In this document: piece by piece, positions 1 through 11,818 of the stretch
How the letters are laid out: each line of letters begins with the position of its first letter
How positions within the stretch are numbered: the stretch's first letter is position 1
DNA from: Spinacia oleracea
Lineage: Eukaryota; Streptophyta; Magnoliopsida; Caryophyllales; Amaranthaceae
Direction of reading: 5' to 3'
DNA: 64,000 nucleotides
NCBI RefSeq assembly: GCF_020520425.1
Contig: NC_079487.1
Location: 85,875,141 to 85,939,140 of the forward strand
Made by a program: the position numbers and the translations under genes
Notes under the pieces: model-generated
Database searches by the model: none
Seen by the model: the letters and a program-made list of their open reading frames with translations, nothing else
Told to the model about the DNA's origin: nothing

Positions 1-824
1 TTAAGCTTTGGACATTCTCTTTTGTAATGGCCTATTCCATCACAATAAAGACAGCTTGATGTGGACTTGTCCTGCTTTGTTTTAGCATTGCCCTTGAACT
101 TTCCACCTTTCTTTAAGGGTCTCTCTTTAGCCTTGAGTAAATCCTTGGCTTCACAGTCGAGTATTATCTCATCCTTTCTGACAAGGTGAACAAATTCTGC
201 AGCTGTTTCTTCTCTTGGTTCACTTAGGTATAGTTGCTTGAAGCGACCAAACCCACTGTGCAGTGAATTGAGTAAGATAGAGACTGCCATCCTTTCGCTT
301 ATTGGTGTTCCTAGCAGACTTAGGCGATCAAAATATGAAAGCATAAGCTCCACATGGAACCTTAGTGGGACGCCTACCCTCTGTTTAGTGCGAAGGAGCT
401 GAACATGTGTTTCTTGGACCTCCATCCTATAACACCTGTTAGGAGAACTAACCTTTAGACCAGACATTGATTCAATCAACTCATGGACGTTTAGGTCCCT
501 GTCCTCCGTGCTTCCACGACAGATATCCCTCAGATTCTTGATGAGCGTAAAAGTTTCGTAAGCTACAAATCTTCTAGCCCATTCACCAGGGATATTGTTC
601 AGCATGAGACTCATAACCTTTTTGAGATCCGCATCTCAGGCGGAAAATCTTTCAGGGGTCATGTCTCTGGCATAGTAGCTTGGCATGGGATGTAACAGTA
701 CATACTCAAGTCCATTGAGTCTGAATATTTCAACAAGCTTAGCTTCCCATTCAAGAAAATTCGTTAGGTTCAGCTTGACCATAAGCTCAGAACCCATGAT
801 GATGTTTTGATTTTTGTTTGCCAT
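1..824 (-). pseudogene. gag: Ty1/copia gag, 5' part, one in-frame stop
   Basis: This is the capsid (Gag) region of a copia retrotransposon, reading leftwards and running off the window. It starts MANKNQ at 824 and stays in one frame to base 1, interrupted only by a TGA at 636-638 (codon 63). Downstream of that stop the frame continues with a helical UBN2-type Gag body and, at about bases 20-60, a CCHC zinc knuckle (C-x2-C-x4-H-x4-C: CLYCDGIGHYKREC) used for RNA binding. The frame, the PBS at 3469-3482 and the LTR at 3484-4868 all point the same way, so this is the 5' third of one element. The single stop suggests recent decay or a non-autonomous copy. The rest of pol lies outside the window. 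Confidence 0.82.
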
Positions 825-3468
825 AGTAAAACTATAATAGAAAAAGAATAAACAAATAAATAATCATTCACAGTTTCTCTTAATAAACTCAAATTCTAGC
901 ATACATGCATAATTTAATGTTCATTAAGCATTTTATTCAAGTTATGTGTTCCGGCAGGTGTGAATAAAATGATTCCAAGACCCTTAAATCATTGAAGAAT
1001 TAAGCACATTATGTATTTTGACTCAATTCTAAAATATTTTAGGTAAGAAAAAGCCTTTTGCTAATAGTATAGAAACTAATCTTGGTTGATAGGTACGTCT
1101 AAGAACTTGTTAGGAAAACCTATCGAATTTGCCACGACATAAAAGGACTCCTTACTTATATCGTTGAGTTTCACAAAAACTAACATGTACTCACAATTAT
1201 TTGTGTACCTTACCCCTTTAGAATCAATAAGTAACACCTCGCTATGGCGGAAAACTATTACTAAGATTGATGTAAAGGTTATCCAAGTAAGTGTTATTTT
1301 GGTATTGCACCTTTTAACTCAATTTTTAAGTTTGGAACTTAAGGCTCTTACTATGTTGGTTAGATTTTAAGTGAACTAAAATCCTTAATCATGCAACATA
1401 ATCAAGCCATAATCTCATGCATAATTAAGACATATTTAAAAGCAATAAATAACTTAAAGCATGCATAAGATATAAATGTGATCTAGTATGGCCCGACTTC
1501 ATCTTGAAGCTTCAACTTCAAAGTCCGTCTTGAAAATGAATTGGAAACTCCGTCTTGAATTTCACCATGGGAGGCGCCATTTTCTTCAAATAGGATCAGC
1601 TATAATTAAACTAATTACAACTATTTGATGGTACGCAGACCATATATAAAAGCAATAAAATTTGGTACTTTAGACCAATATTACATTCAAATTAATGGTA
1701 CGCAGACCATATTTTCTATCCTATTTGGGACATACTAGTCACTTTCAATAACCTGCAAAACAGTACATATACAATATATACCATTCACCCATTCATTATC
1801 ATGAATGGCCCACATAGCTAGTTAGTAAAACACATTGTTATGCATCACATAAATATTTGCAGCAATTAATCAAGGGCACCAATAATCTACCAATTATTCA
1901 GTCCTTATTAATTATAATCAAGTTGTTTAACCTTAAAGGATTGTAGACCTAATCAAGAGTTTATGACTAAAGGCTCCCACATAAACCAATAACTTTATAT
2001 GCTTTACTAATTCCAAACATAAAAATGTATTTCTAGTCTAACCAGAAACATACAAGTTTAATTAAAATTTAAAGCTCATATAAAATTATAATCGAATCCA
2101 TTTAATTTATTTTCAGTTGAATTAAACGAATTTAAATTAAGTCAAGGTTTAATTTTAGTAAAATAATTAGTATAAATTAAAATTTAAAATAATTATAATA
2201 ATCAAAATTAAATTCCGAGAAAACAATTTAAATTATTAATTTTAAAGTTAATTAAACATATTTCCAAACTGAAAATCTCAAATTAAAATCAAAACGTATC
2301 AATCGTTGCAAGACGAGGCACTTGGGCTTGCGCCCAAGCCCCATCAAGCCACGAGGCTGTTGCGCCCCGCTCGATCGATCGCTACACAAAGCACACACAG
2401 CCACACGCCACACGCACATGCAGCCATCGCTGGCCACGCTGCGCGCAGCCCCTGTGCTGCGTCGCGTCTGCTGCTGCTTTGCTTGGGCGAGCCAGGCGCG
2501 CTGTGGCGCAGCACCATCGCTGCCCACACGCGTCTCGCTCGTTGCTTGTGCCTTGCCTCGTCGCCCTCGCCCATCGCATAGCACACACGGCCAGCACTAA
2601 TGCCTCGCGCGCGCGCCATGCTATGTTGCTCACTGCATTCGTACCGCACGGGCGACGAGCTCCCTTGCTCGTCGTCGCGTGCCCGCACTATGCAACACCC
2701 CTTAAGGGTAACACGTAGCGACCATTGCTTTGTGCGTGCAACATTCATTAGCGATTTTCATAAAAATTTAAAATTTTTAATTTAAAATTAACGACAAATT
2801 AATAAATTATATTAATTTCATAATTTTAGGGCGAAAAATCGAAAATTTATTAATCAATTAATTTCCGATTAACATGGATTCTAATCTAGGTCATAAAAAT
2901 TTAAAATTTATCACAAATTAACAATTTTTATGGTGGTTTTTAATCATGGATACCTAATTAAATTGTTAATTAATTATGAAAATCAAATCAAATTCTAAAT
3001 TATTCGAATTTCAACAAATTAATTACAATTACAAATTAGGTTGTATAATTAACAAGCTTAGGCATTCAAATTTGTTAAACATATACAGTAGGTCAATCAA
3101 AAATTCAAGATTTAACAACAAGAATCGCAAATATTCAAGTTAACATCTTAAAATTACAAACTTTTGCGTTCGAAAAACTAAAACCTCCGAAAAGTCATAG
3201 TTAGGCTTCGAATTTGGGAATTCTGGCTTCGGCCGAAAAAAAGTATTTTTGTCAAAATTTTAGAATGCCTTTACATGCGAAATTGACACAAAAATCACTC
3301 GATTTGGTTGAGTAACGAAGAAACTGCCGAAAAACTACGTACATATAATTAAATGAACGCAATTTGCAATTAATTAACAATTACAAAAATTAATCACCCT
3401 TTTTTAATTCTTTGCAAATTTGTAAAATTTAACCATGTTAAGCAATAATGATCATGCAATTAATAAGA
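825..3468 (-). other. copia 5' leader (untranslated) with GC-rich island
   Basis: About 2.6 kb lies between the primer-binding site and gag, long for a copia leader. It is mostly AT-rich and non-coding. An island at about 2305-2740 is strongly GC-rich and opens overlapping Ala/Arg/Cys-rich frames on both strands; these look like a composition effect rather than genes. The 16-base motif tggtacgcagaccata occurs twice, near 1630 and 1693. No gene is seen here. Confidence 0.6.
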
Positions 3469-3482
3469 GGCTCGTGATACCA
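3469..3482 (-). other. primer-binding site of the copia element
   Basis: One base inside the LTR end, the minus strand reads TGGTATCACGAGCC. This matches the usual plant copia primer site TGGTATCAGAGC, complementary to the 3' end of initiator tRNA-Met, apart from one extra C after TGGTATCA. It fixes the LTR boundary and the element's orientation. Confidence 0.75.
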
Positions 3483-3483
3483 C

Positions 3484-4868
3484 TGTTAGGTTATGATACA
3501 TATGAACAACATAAATCACGCGGAAAAACCTATATGCCAGGATTCATATTACTTGCACATAATCAAATAATTAGTCTAGGATGCATACACTTTGTAGCGT
3601 GCCCTCCCTAGCTGCGCCCGAACCGAACAAGAACAAGTCTTTAGGACTCCAAGTGTCGTCCCTCCGTAGAAAGTCCACAGCACGTCCGGATCCGCCTTAA
3701 GATTGACCAACTAGAATCGCCCTTAAGGTACTTAAGATTTTCGGCCAATGTGGGCAATATTATGACTGAACTTTGCTCTCAAAATGTCACTTTGAATACT
3801 TTTAAAATTCGTCCTAAATTGTGAACCTAGGCCACATATTTATAGGGGTATGGAAAGGGAATTGGAATCCTATTAGGATACTAATTAGCTTAATTAGAAT
3901 TTTATTAAAACTCTTTTTAACTAATTCTATCTATTAGGATTAGGAATTAATCATTAAACGAATCCCATTAGATTTAGGATTTGTATCGAACACAAACGCA
4001 TACGAGCACGAGCATGCCGCACAGCCCACGCAAGCCTTGCGGCCCACGCGAGCAGCGCAGCTCGCAGCCCATTCGTGCGCGCGCGCCTTGGCCTTGCTGG
4101 GCCTGGCCTTGCGCTGGGCCTGGCGTGGCCTTGGCTGCATTGTGTTGGCGCGCTTGGCTTGCAGGACGCGGGCCTGGCTTCGTGTTAGGCCTTCGTCTAG
4201 CAAGTCTTGTCCGATGCTAATTCGTACGACGCGCTTCCGATTAATTTCCCGATTCCGGAATTTATTTCCGATACGAACAATATTTAATATTTCCAATTCC
4301 GGAATTAATTTCCGTTTCGAACAAATATTTAATATTTCCGTTTCCGGAATTATTTTCCGATTCCAATAATATTTCCGATTCCGACAATATTTTCGTTTCC
4401 GGCAATATTTCAGATTTCGGCAATATTTCCATTTCCGATAATATTTTCTGATACGTACCATGTTTCCGTTTCCGGCAACATCTACGACTTGGATAATATT
4501 TATATTTCCGATACGATCCATATTTACGTTTCCGGCAATATCATCGTTTCCGGAGTATTCATTGTTTGCCTTTGACGATCTTAGCTCCCACTGAAACCAA
4601 GATCCGTCGATTCCGAATATCCATAGATGGAGTATTTAATGCCATTAAATACTTGATCCGTTTACGTACTATTTGTGTGACCCTACGGGTTCAGTCAAGA
4701 GTAAGTTGTGGATTAATATCATTAATTCCACTTGAACTGAAGCGGCCTCTAGCTAGGCATTCAGCTCACTTGATCTCGCTGAATTATTAACTTGTTAATT
4801 AATACTGAACCGCATTTATTAGACTTAACATTAAATGCATACTTGGACCAAGGGCATTATTTCCTTCA
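3484..4868 (-). mobile_element. copia 5' LTR (LTR A), 1385 bp
   Basis: On the minus strand the LTR begins TGAAGGAAATAATGCC and ends CATAACCTAACA, giving TG...CA termini. A TATA box CTATAAATA lies at about 3837-3846 on the minus strand. The left part (about 4000-4200) is GC-rich and the stretch 4225-4560 is a degenerate tandem array of a roughly 20-bp TTCCG-rich unit. The same family recurs as a solo LTR at 11819-13252 and as a plus-strand piece at 5842-6388. It belongs to the element whose gag is at 1-824. Confidence 0.85.
4225..4560. repeat. degenerate short tandem array inside LTR A
   Basis: Repeated units around TTTCCGATTCCGGCAATA, each about 18-25 bp, run through this part of the LTR. 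The matching array in the solo LTR is at about 12615-12945. Read on the minus strand they make long Arg/Lys/Tyr/Asn-rich frames with no domain; I treat those as by-products of the repeat. Confidence 0.7.
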
Positions 4869-5841
4869 ATCACTTACTTAATTCCAAGATAAAAACAGTT
4901 GTGAATAATTGTTGATTGTATGACTTATGTGATTGTTGATTGTATGACTTATGTGATTGTTGAATCATAACAGAGTTTTAACTTGTAAATCATGTAAAGT
5001 GAAACTGAGTAGCAATAGCTTTAGACTGTGCACGTCTGAAGTGACGGACAAACATGAGTTGGGGTTCATGGTGGTAGCCCATGGCCTTCTCTGGGACCGG
5101 ATTGATCACCGTGTTCTATTTTTATTCAAAAGTTCCTCGATATCGCAGGTCACTGAGTTTACGGAGTCGCGCCCGTACCTCGTCTTCCTTAGTGAAGCTT
5201 CTAGCTAGACAACTCGGTCCATTGACTATTTCAATTAAAATAATATTATTGTTATAAAAGTTCTAGTCCAGTCTAGCCTAGTCTAGTCAAGTGTGGTCTT
5301 CAAATTAATATGTTTTGACTGCCCTTACTTATGTTTTATTAGTATCATGTTAGGATTGATCGTTTAATAGAATCATGTTAGGATTATTATTGATTTAGTA
5401 TGTAGTACTCAGCTTTGCTGATTACGTGCTTTGTTTGTGTGTGTTGATAATGGCTATGCCTTATTGATCCTGTGATGACCCATTTTGGTGAGCAGTCTCT
5501 AAGGATCAATAAGCGTTGCCATCTACAGGTTTGAAGATGATGCATCATTGGGATCGGGATTAGAGAGCTTGTATTTATTTTTGTTTTGCTAAGTGACTTG
5601 GTTTGTTAATTTGGACTTGAAACTTGTCGTACTATTTACATTTCCTTATTTTCATTGATTGGTTTTTGGATTTAATATGTAATCGATTATTTATAAACCT
5701 AAAAGTTAGTTTTATGTTTTCCGCTGCAAAATTCTGAATAAGCCGTTACGTTTTCACACGGGCGATAATACTTTGATAATTCTCTATAGTTATATTTATA
5801 AAAGGGTTATTTCAGAAAAAGTGAATTGTCGGGGTGTTACA
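4869..5841 (+). mobile_element. Ty3/gypsy LTR fragment, 3' end present
   Basis: The segment ends GTCGGGGTGTTACA at 5841, the usual 3' terminus of chromovirus (Tekay/Del-like) LTRs, preceded by the typical stretch with ttttccgctg and cacacgggcga. The 5' end of the LTR is not seen; it abuts LTR A directly at 4868/4869. No coding region is attached. A 24-bp direct repeat (tgattgttgattgtatgacttatg) lies near 4908-4956. Confidence 0.55.
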
Positions 5842-6388
5842 CACTCGTGGGCTGCAGCGCTGTGGGTCGAGCAATCCGCGCGCGTGCCCCCCATGAGTTG
5901 TGCGTGCATGTGTGCGTCGAGTTCGTGCATGCATCGAATCCTTAAACGATTAGGATTAGATTAAAGATTAATTTCCTAAAGCTACTAGAGTTAGTTATTG
6001 AATTAAACATTAACTTAATAGTTTTAATTAATATCTAATTCTAATAAGATTAGATTAATTGAAACCTAGTAGGCTTCTAGTTCCGATAATCCTACCCTAT
6101 AAATAGGTGATGGCATTCACAATTTATAAACACATCAATTCAAGTATTCATATAGTTTTAAGGATTAAAACTAAAGTTAATTTGCCACAAATTATATTCG
6201 AATAACGGAGGGACGACACTTGGAGTCCTAAACTTGTCTTGTTCGGTTCGGGAGCAGCTAGGGAGGGCACACTACATAAGTATGTATCCTAAATTATGCT
6301 AATTGTTATGTGGCAATTAATTTGGATTCCTGGCTTTATGGTTTTTCCGCATGAAATATATATGCTTTATATTTGTCATAACCTAACA
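5842..6388 (+). mobile_element. copia LTR fragment, plus orientation
   Basis: The right-hand half matches the reverse complement of LTR A: ggagggacgacacttggagtc near 6207, the gttcggttcggg block, and the terminal cataacctaaca ending at 6388. A TATA box cctataaata lies near 6100. The LTR's 5' half is missing, replaced by the gypsy LTR piece. It is therefore a truncated relative of LTR A in the opposite orientation. Confidence 0.7.
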
Positions 6389-6545
6389 ACTTCCATAAAG
6401 GAAAAATAGTGCAAGTTAAAAAAAAAAACAGTGGAAGTATGGTATGATGAAACGAACAAGTAGATTTTTTATTTTTTAGTTTTACAAAGAGTCAGAAAAA
6501 GAAAAGGCTAAAGTAAGATCATGTGGAGCTTGCTAACGTGTCTTA

Positions 6546-6804
6546 CTCCATCCGTCTCTAAAAGATTGTCGCATTTGACTTTTCACGGTCTCCAAGATAC
6601 AACTTAATTTTAAATAACCCTAATTTTACACGCGTAAAAATTATATAAAGTTGATATTCCGAAAATATATATTGAAACGAATATAACAAGACCCCAGCCA
6701 CATGACTGTATTATTTCTTATAGACTAATGAGAATTCATGGTCAAAATTTTCAAAGTTTGACCCCAAAAAGTGCATTGGAGTAATCTTGTAGGGACAGAG
6801 GGAG
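6546..6804. mobile_element. Stowaway-like MITE
   Basis: The element has terminal inverted repeats CTCCATCCGTCTCTAAAAGA and, at the other end, ...TCTTGTAGGGACAGAGGGAG, flanked by TA on both sides (6544-6545 and 6805-6806). Length 259 bp, the Stowaway (Tc1/mariner) pattern. It holds no gene. Bases 6389-6543 and 6807-7101 show nothing further. Confidence 0.85.
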
Positions 6805-7101
6805 TAATTACAGCTTTAATGTCACCTAAAACTACGTTCTCTTTGTCTAATAGGCTCTGGATACTACAGAGAAGGTCCACATCCGTGTATACATTTCACC
6901 GACTAAAACTTAGATAGAGGAAGCCCACTACAAACATATACTTGCTCTCTTGGATTTCTTCTACCAAACTATATCTGAATGTACCGTATCAACATGAGCT
7001 CCGGGGTTGAATAAATGTCAGGGGAGATGTGACTTTGACAAACTAATTAATTTCCTTGAATTTCTATGGAACGAGAAACCTGGTCCTAGATTAAGCTATT
7101 A

Positions 7102-9512
7102 CTAGTATGTGGTCGTGCTGTTGCACGAGTACCTATAAAACGTACGGAGTATAAAAAACTCTTAAACGACTATGTTAATTACAATGTTTATTATTTGGCA
7201 GTATCAAAACGTTTCTATATATTGTATGTCCCTTGACCCTTGTGCAAAATATAAAACCAAAAGTAAGAAACTAAATAAGTATCCAAAATTAAGTTATAGA
7301 TTCATGAGAGTCTAAAAAAGTATGAACATATTGTCTAAATGTCTACCTTCTCTAGCTCTAATTATCCTAATCCGCAAATCTCGATATTCACATTGGTCAT
7401 GCAACATGGTTCGAGCATCCTGAAACATCACAACATATGGACTTACACTGTCAAGCATTTTTGTAGTCCTTCTATATATGATTATGAGGCAATCATAGAA
7501 GATTCAGAACCATCTATCACATGCATGCGATTTTGTACTTTATTATCAATGTCATAAATGTATAATTACGCAAACTTTAGCAAGTTCCTTGACTCTGGGA
7601 TTAAAGACCCAATTTTATGATGATTACTACCACTTATGTGGAAGACATAGGGGCCTCTTCCATAATTAACGGTGTTGTCAATTATTTCTACCGCCCATTG
7701 ACTTGAATGCCAACAAAGAATTGAATGTTCGACCTTTTTCTCTGAAATGGTGATTCGACAAAAGGGACTTGAACACCTTCATTTTATTTCTCATTACCTT
7801 TTACATTATTTGAATACCTTAATAACTTACCTACTTGTATTTTTATTTTAATAAAATTAACTAACCCTCTTTATACTTTGTGCCGGTCAAGTGCACCATT
7901 TATTATATATGGATGGAGTATGTTATTTTTTCTAATCATATCAACCACACGTTACAATAATCCCTTCATCCCAAATTAAGACAGATTTACTAATGTTTAG
8001 TTGGCTATGATATTAATGATCATATTTTAGTTAGGATTAAATGTTTCTTCGAGAATGATGTAGCCATGTAACAAAATTAAAAATTGAAAAGGAAGCAGAG
8101 GTAAGAGCTGCAGTGATCAACAAAGTGGCAACTATTTCCAATGCATCTCAGATAATTTTTGGTAAGATAATTAGTAGGCCATCCAGGTTTCAAATGACTC
8201 GAATGTGGCAGAAAGCTCTTCTTCAAAGACAAATGACTTTACTCCTTTTGTTGTTAGTGGTTCAACAGTGGATCGTCCGATTACCATTGTTGAAATGGAA
8301 GATGGAGAAATCGCCAACAATTAATTCTCCCAAGTGCCTTAGTAGTGTTTCATCTTTTGGCTTGTATAGATAACCAAGATTTTTTGTGGCCTCAAGGTTT
8401 ATGGGATAGTTTGTAGAAGGGTGGGGGGGGGGGGGGGGGGGGGAGGGGGTATGATCTTATCGTTATTGGCTTCACCAGAAGGGAAGTTGGTTTTGTACCG
8501 AACCTACCTTAATGTTTTGTTATAATCGTCTTTTCATGTGTTAAAAAATATATGTGTTATAGTGGTATACCAAGATTAGTCAAAGGACATCTAACTCAAA
8601 TTGTCAAACATAAGCTTCATTATTTCTCCTCTTTCTAAGATTTCTCTTTCAATCTTCAACAATCTATACACAATTAACCGTCCTTACGCCAACAAAATTA
8701 ATAGGTTCGATGACTTGTGTAATTGCATATATTTTTATACTTGGTAAACTAAGAGTATTCCCTTAAAATAAACTCTAAGAGTATGTTCCAATTCTGCTTA
8801 GATGGTTGAAAAGACGATTTGCTCTCAATAAATGTCATTTCTCTAGATTTAATAACTTCTCATATCTAGTTCCTCTTATTTTGTTTTTCTTTAGTTGTAA
8901 ATGTATTTTTAATTGATCTGATCCTCAGTTGATATATTGTTTCTTCATATTCTTTTGTTGGAGTTTGTCGATTTAATTTGATTAGAATGGCATGAGATTT
9001 GGTAGAATATAGACATGCATATTACAATAATAGAAAAATTAAAATGTAGCGGCAAGTGGAAAATGCAGAGCTATTGATAATATGTACAATTGTGCATGTA
9101 GGCTTAGAAGTAATTTTGTGTAATTTGATTTTCAATGTATAATTCTGTCAAAGTTATGATATTTTTATTTTCATATTGTGTAACTATGTAGAATTCGATC
9201 TTCCATGGCTAAAATATGTTAATTTTTTTTAAAGTTAAAATATGTAACGTTTTCATTTTGTACCATAGATTTGTCATGAAATTTGAAAGTGAATTATTGT
9301 TCTAATTTACTTTCTTATTATTTCATGTCCATTAATTACCCTTTATTATAGTTATTTCCAATTTAGTCTCCCCATTAATTGTGTGAGGGGTGATTTTGCT
9401 GATTTATTAATTATTTTATTTACTAAGTTTCCTTAAATAAAAAAGCATGAGAGGTGAGGATTGGGGTTTTGGATCCCTCACATTCCTCACCACTCTGCTT
9501 TAATAATATAGA
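7102..9512 (-). mobile_element. Helitron, 2.4 kb, non-autonomous
   Basis: On the minus strand the element begins TCTATATTATTAAAGC at 9512, preceded by A. It ends with a hairpin (stem TCGTGC / GCACGA, about 7112-7127) followed 11 bases later by CTAG at 7102-7105 and a host T. Those are the standard Helitron 5' TC, 3' hairpin-CTAG and A|T insertion features. No replicase is encoded. Bases 8113-8373 contain an exon-like open stretch I cannot identify, and a 20-base G run with small interruptions sits near 8424-8448. Confidence 0.75.
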
Positions 9513-9536
9513 TTGATTGAAACATTCCTATAAATA

Positions 9537-9795
9537 CTCCCCCCCTCCCTTAATACTCGACCTGTTTTGACCGGACATGCTTGCCAATGCACAACTTTGA
9601 TCACCAATTTCTTTAACTACATATTATAAAAACTTATAAAAATATTAATATTTTCAAAATATATATTAGGAAAAGCCAACAATATATTATATACTAACAT
9701 TTGTTTTCATATACTATAAATAAAACAGGGTCAAAGCGAATTATGTGAATTGTGCAAAAAGTTAAAACAGGTCGAGTATTAAGGGACGGAGGGAG
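9537..9795. mobile_element. Stowaway MITE
   Basis: Terminal inverted repeats CTCCCCCCCTCCCTTAATAC and its complement ending GTATTAAGGGACGGAGGGAG, with a further matching inner block (cgacctgttttgac / gttaaaacaggtcg). TA duplications lie at 9535-9536 and 9796-9797. Length 259 bp. No coding content. Confidence 0.88.
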
Positions 9796-11818
9796 TAACT
9801 TGTTATTCTGTGCCACCTACCGTTTCCCAAAGAGTGACTAAAAAGAACACCAAACTATGACTCTTGATTCTATCCATACATGATACGTGCTATGAAATAA
9901 CTGGATATAATTGGAGATCCAAACTTTAAAGGAAAGTTATACATCTATTTATCCTACAACCTTTTAAAAGCAAGGAGTTCATTTTGACTATTCATGCAAT
10001 AGTGTGCTGCCTAAAATGCCCTTCCTTTCGGTTGATCGCATCCATTCTTCCTCTCTTTGTTTTGATGTTGTAATCTAGGGCTTTTTTCTCGGGTTTTCCT
10101 TTCTTTCTCCGTCGCCTCTCCTTCACCTCCATCCCTTTCTCTGAAGATCTGCTACCATTGAAAGCGCATCTCTCACCTTCTCACTCCTTCTCTGATGCTC
10201 TTAGAACGCTTCAAGATTAAGTTGTTTTATGGCGATCTCAAAGGGTAAAGTTCGAGGTTTATGAGAAGGAGCTCGAGTATGAAACTACGGATACAATCGC
10301 AAGGTGAAAATTTACACGTTCGTTTATCTGATTTGATCATGCTAATTCAGCCTAATTAGTTCGTTTCCTTTGGTTTTGTTCTTGATTTTGCTGTTTAGGC
10401 CAATTTTTAGCGTTTGATTGTTAGTTGATTTGTGGTATTTGGTTGCTTTATTGTCAATTCGACTTTTTTCAATTAACGGTTAGTATTGACGAGTGGAATC
10501 AAGCAAACACGAGTCTTTCATTTTGGTTCTTCGTATTTAATTTTTTGGGGATTTCTTTTGAATTTTGTTGAGGCTAGGGCTTTCAATTTTGACCCCACTT
10601 GATGATTTTGCTGAATTATGTTGCCCATTTATTGATTTTGGATGAATAATTTGGGTTCTTATTTTTATTTGAGTTTGTAGAATTATGCTCTTTTGTTGAA
10701 CTTTTTGATTCGCCTTTCTTCTCCTGGAATGATAGAATTTGGAACTAGGGTTTGTTACTGTGTTTTAATTATTCCTGATTTTTCCAATAACTTTTTTTCA
10801 TTATGCAATATTCCTACTTTAAATGTCAGTCTTCATGATGAGTTGATTCTATTGAACTTCATTGAATATAGGAAGCATGATAAAGTGATGATGTTCTTTG
10901 ATTAGTGGAGTAGTTCATCCTTACAAGTGAATTTCTGGTTCCTTATTTAACTTGTTGTCGCCTCCTATTCGATTTTGAAGTTATAATACATTACACTATC
11001 TCTGAATTTAACATAGTACTGAACGGTTTAGTATAGAGTTGATCATGGTTGAGATGTCGGGTGCAGAATTATGGCGTCTAAATTGTCCCTGTATGTTGCT
11101 TTTGTTTGATGTGTGCTCTTATTGGATTATCTGAAGATGCTGAGAACAAACCTCAACTCAGTATAGTAGTTTGAGTTTTATATACAATAAACTAATATTT
11201 ATGCTATTACGCTGAAAATCTGTGTATTATTTTTGTAAGGGGTTCTAATCTGGAGAGTATGTGGTATTAGAAGGTCATCATTAGTTCAATATATAAATTC
11301 CACCATAGTATGTACTTCTGTTTAAGATTATAAATCAGTTAGAAGTTGGGAAATACCTTTGTCACTATACTGCTATGGAGTACTTTTTATTCCATCCTCG
11401 TTATAACTTTGATTTAGATTATGGAGTAATGATGTCGGATTCCATTGTACACCCTTAATTTAAGGTGAAAATGATCGATTTGGGACAAGTTGTCCTTCGG
11501 TATTGGGATGAACTTTCACCTTATTTTATTTAGAAGGTTGAGTTCGAGTGTAATAGGAACCTTTTTTGTGGTGGTCTATGCAAACATGACACAATTGATA
11601 TTGGTTACTGCACAACTTTTCAATATTTTTATGAAACATTCTTGTGATTTTTCTCTGTAATATATTGTTGTCTTCTGATTAATAGTTCTTATGCTTGTTT
11701 ACCTTGTTTTTGTCAATGCGGAAATAGTTGGGACTTGTGGTGATTCAGAGGGCCCCAAGGAGAACAACTCAAAAAAGAGGTATGCTTTAAGTTCTCCTTC
11801 GTGTTTTGTAGATTTAGT

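Noticed and set aside
2252-2748. Overlapping frames of 79-134 codons on both strands
   Set aside because: They arise from the GC-rich composition of the copia leader; Ala/Arg/Cys-rich, with no conserved motif and no splice context.
3940-4521. Long minus-strand frame rich in Arg, Lys, Tyr and Asn (also 12291-12905)
   Set aside because: It is generated by the TTCCG tandem array of the LTR; it has no domain, and its frame differs in detail between the two copies.
10231-10263. Start of an intact gene at ATGGCGATCTC after a 5'-UTR-like CT-rich stretch
   Set aside because: The frame stops after 11 codons and no continuing exon could be joined; probably part of captured, decayed sequence.
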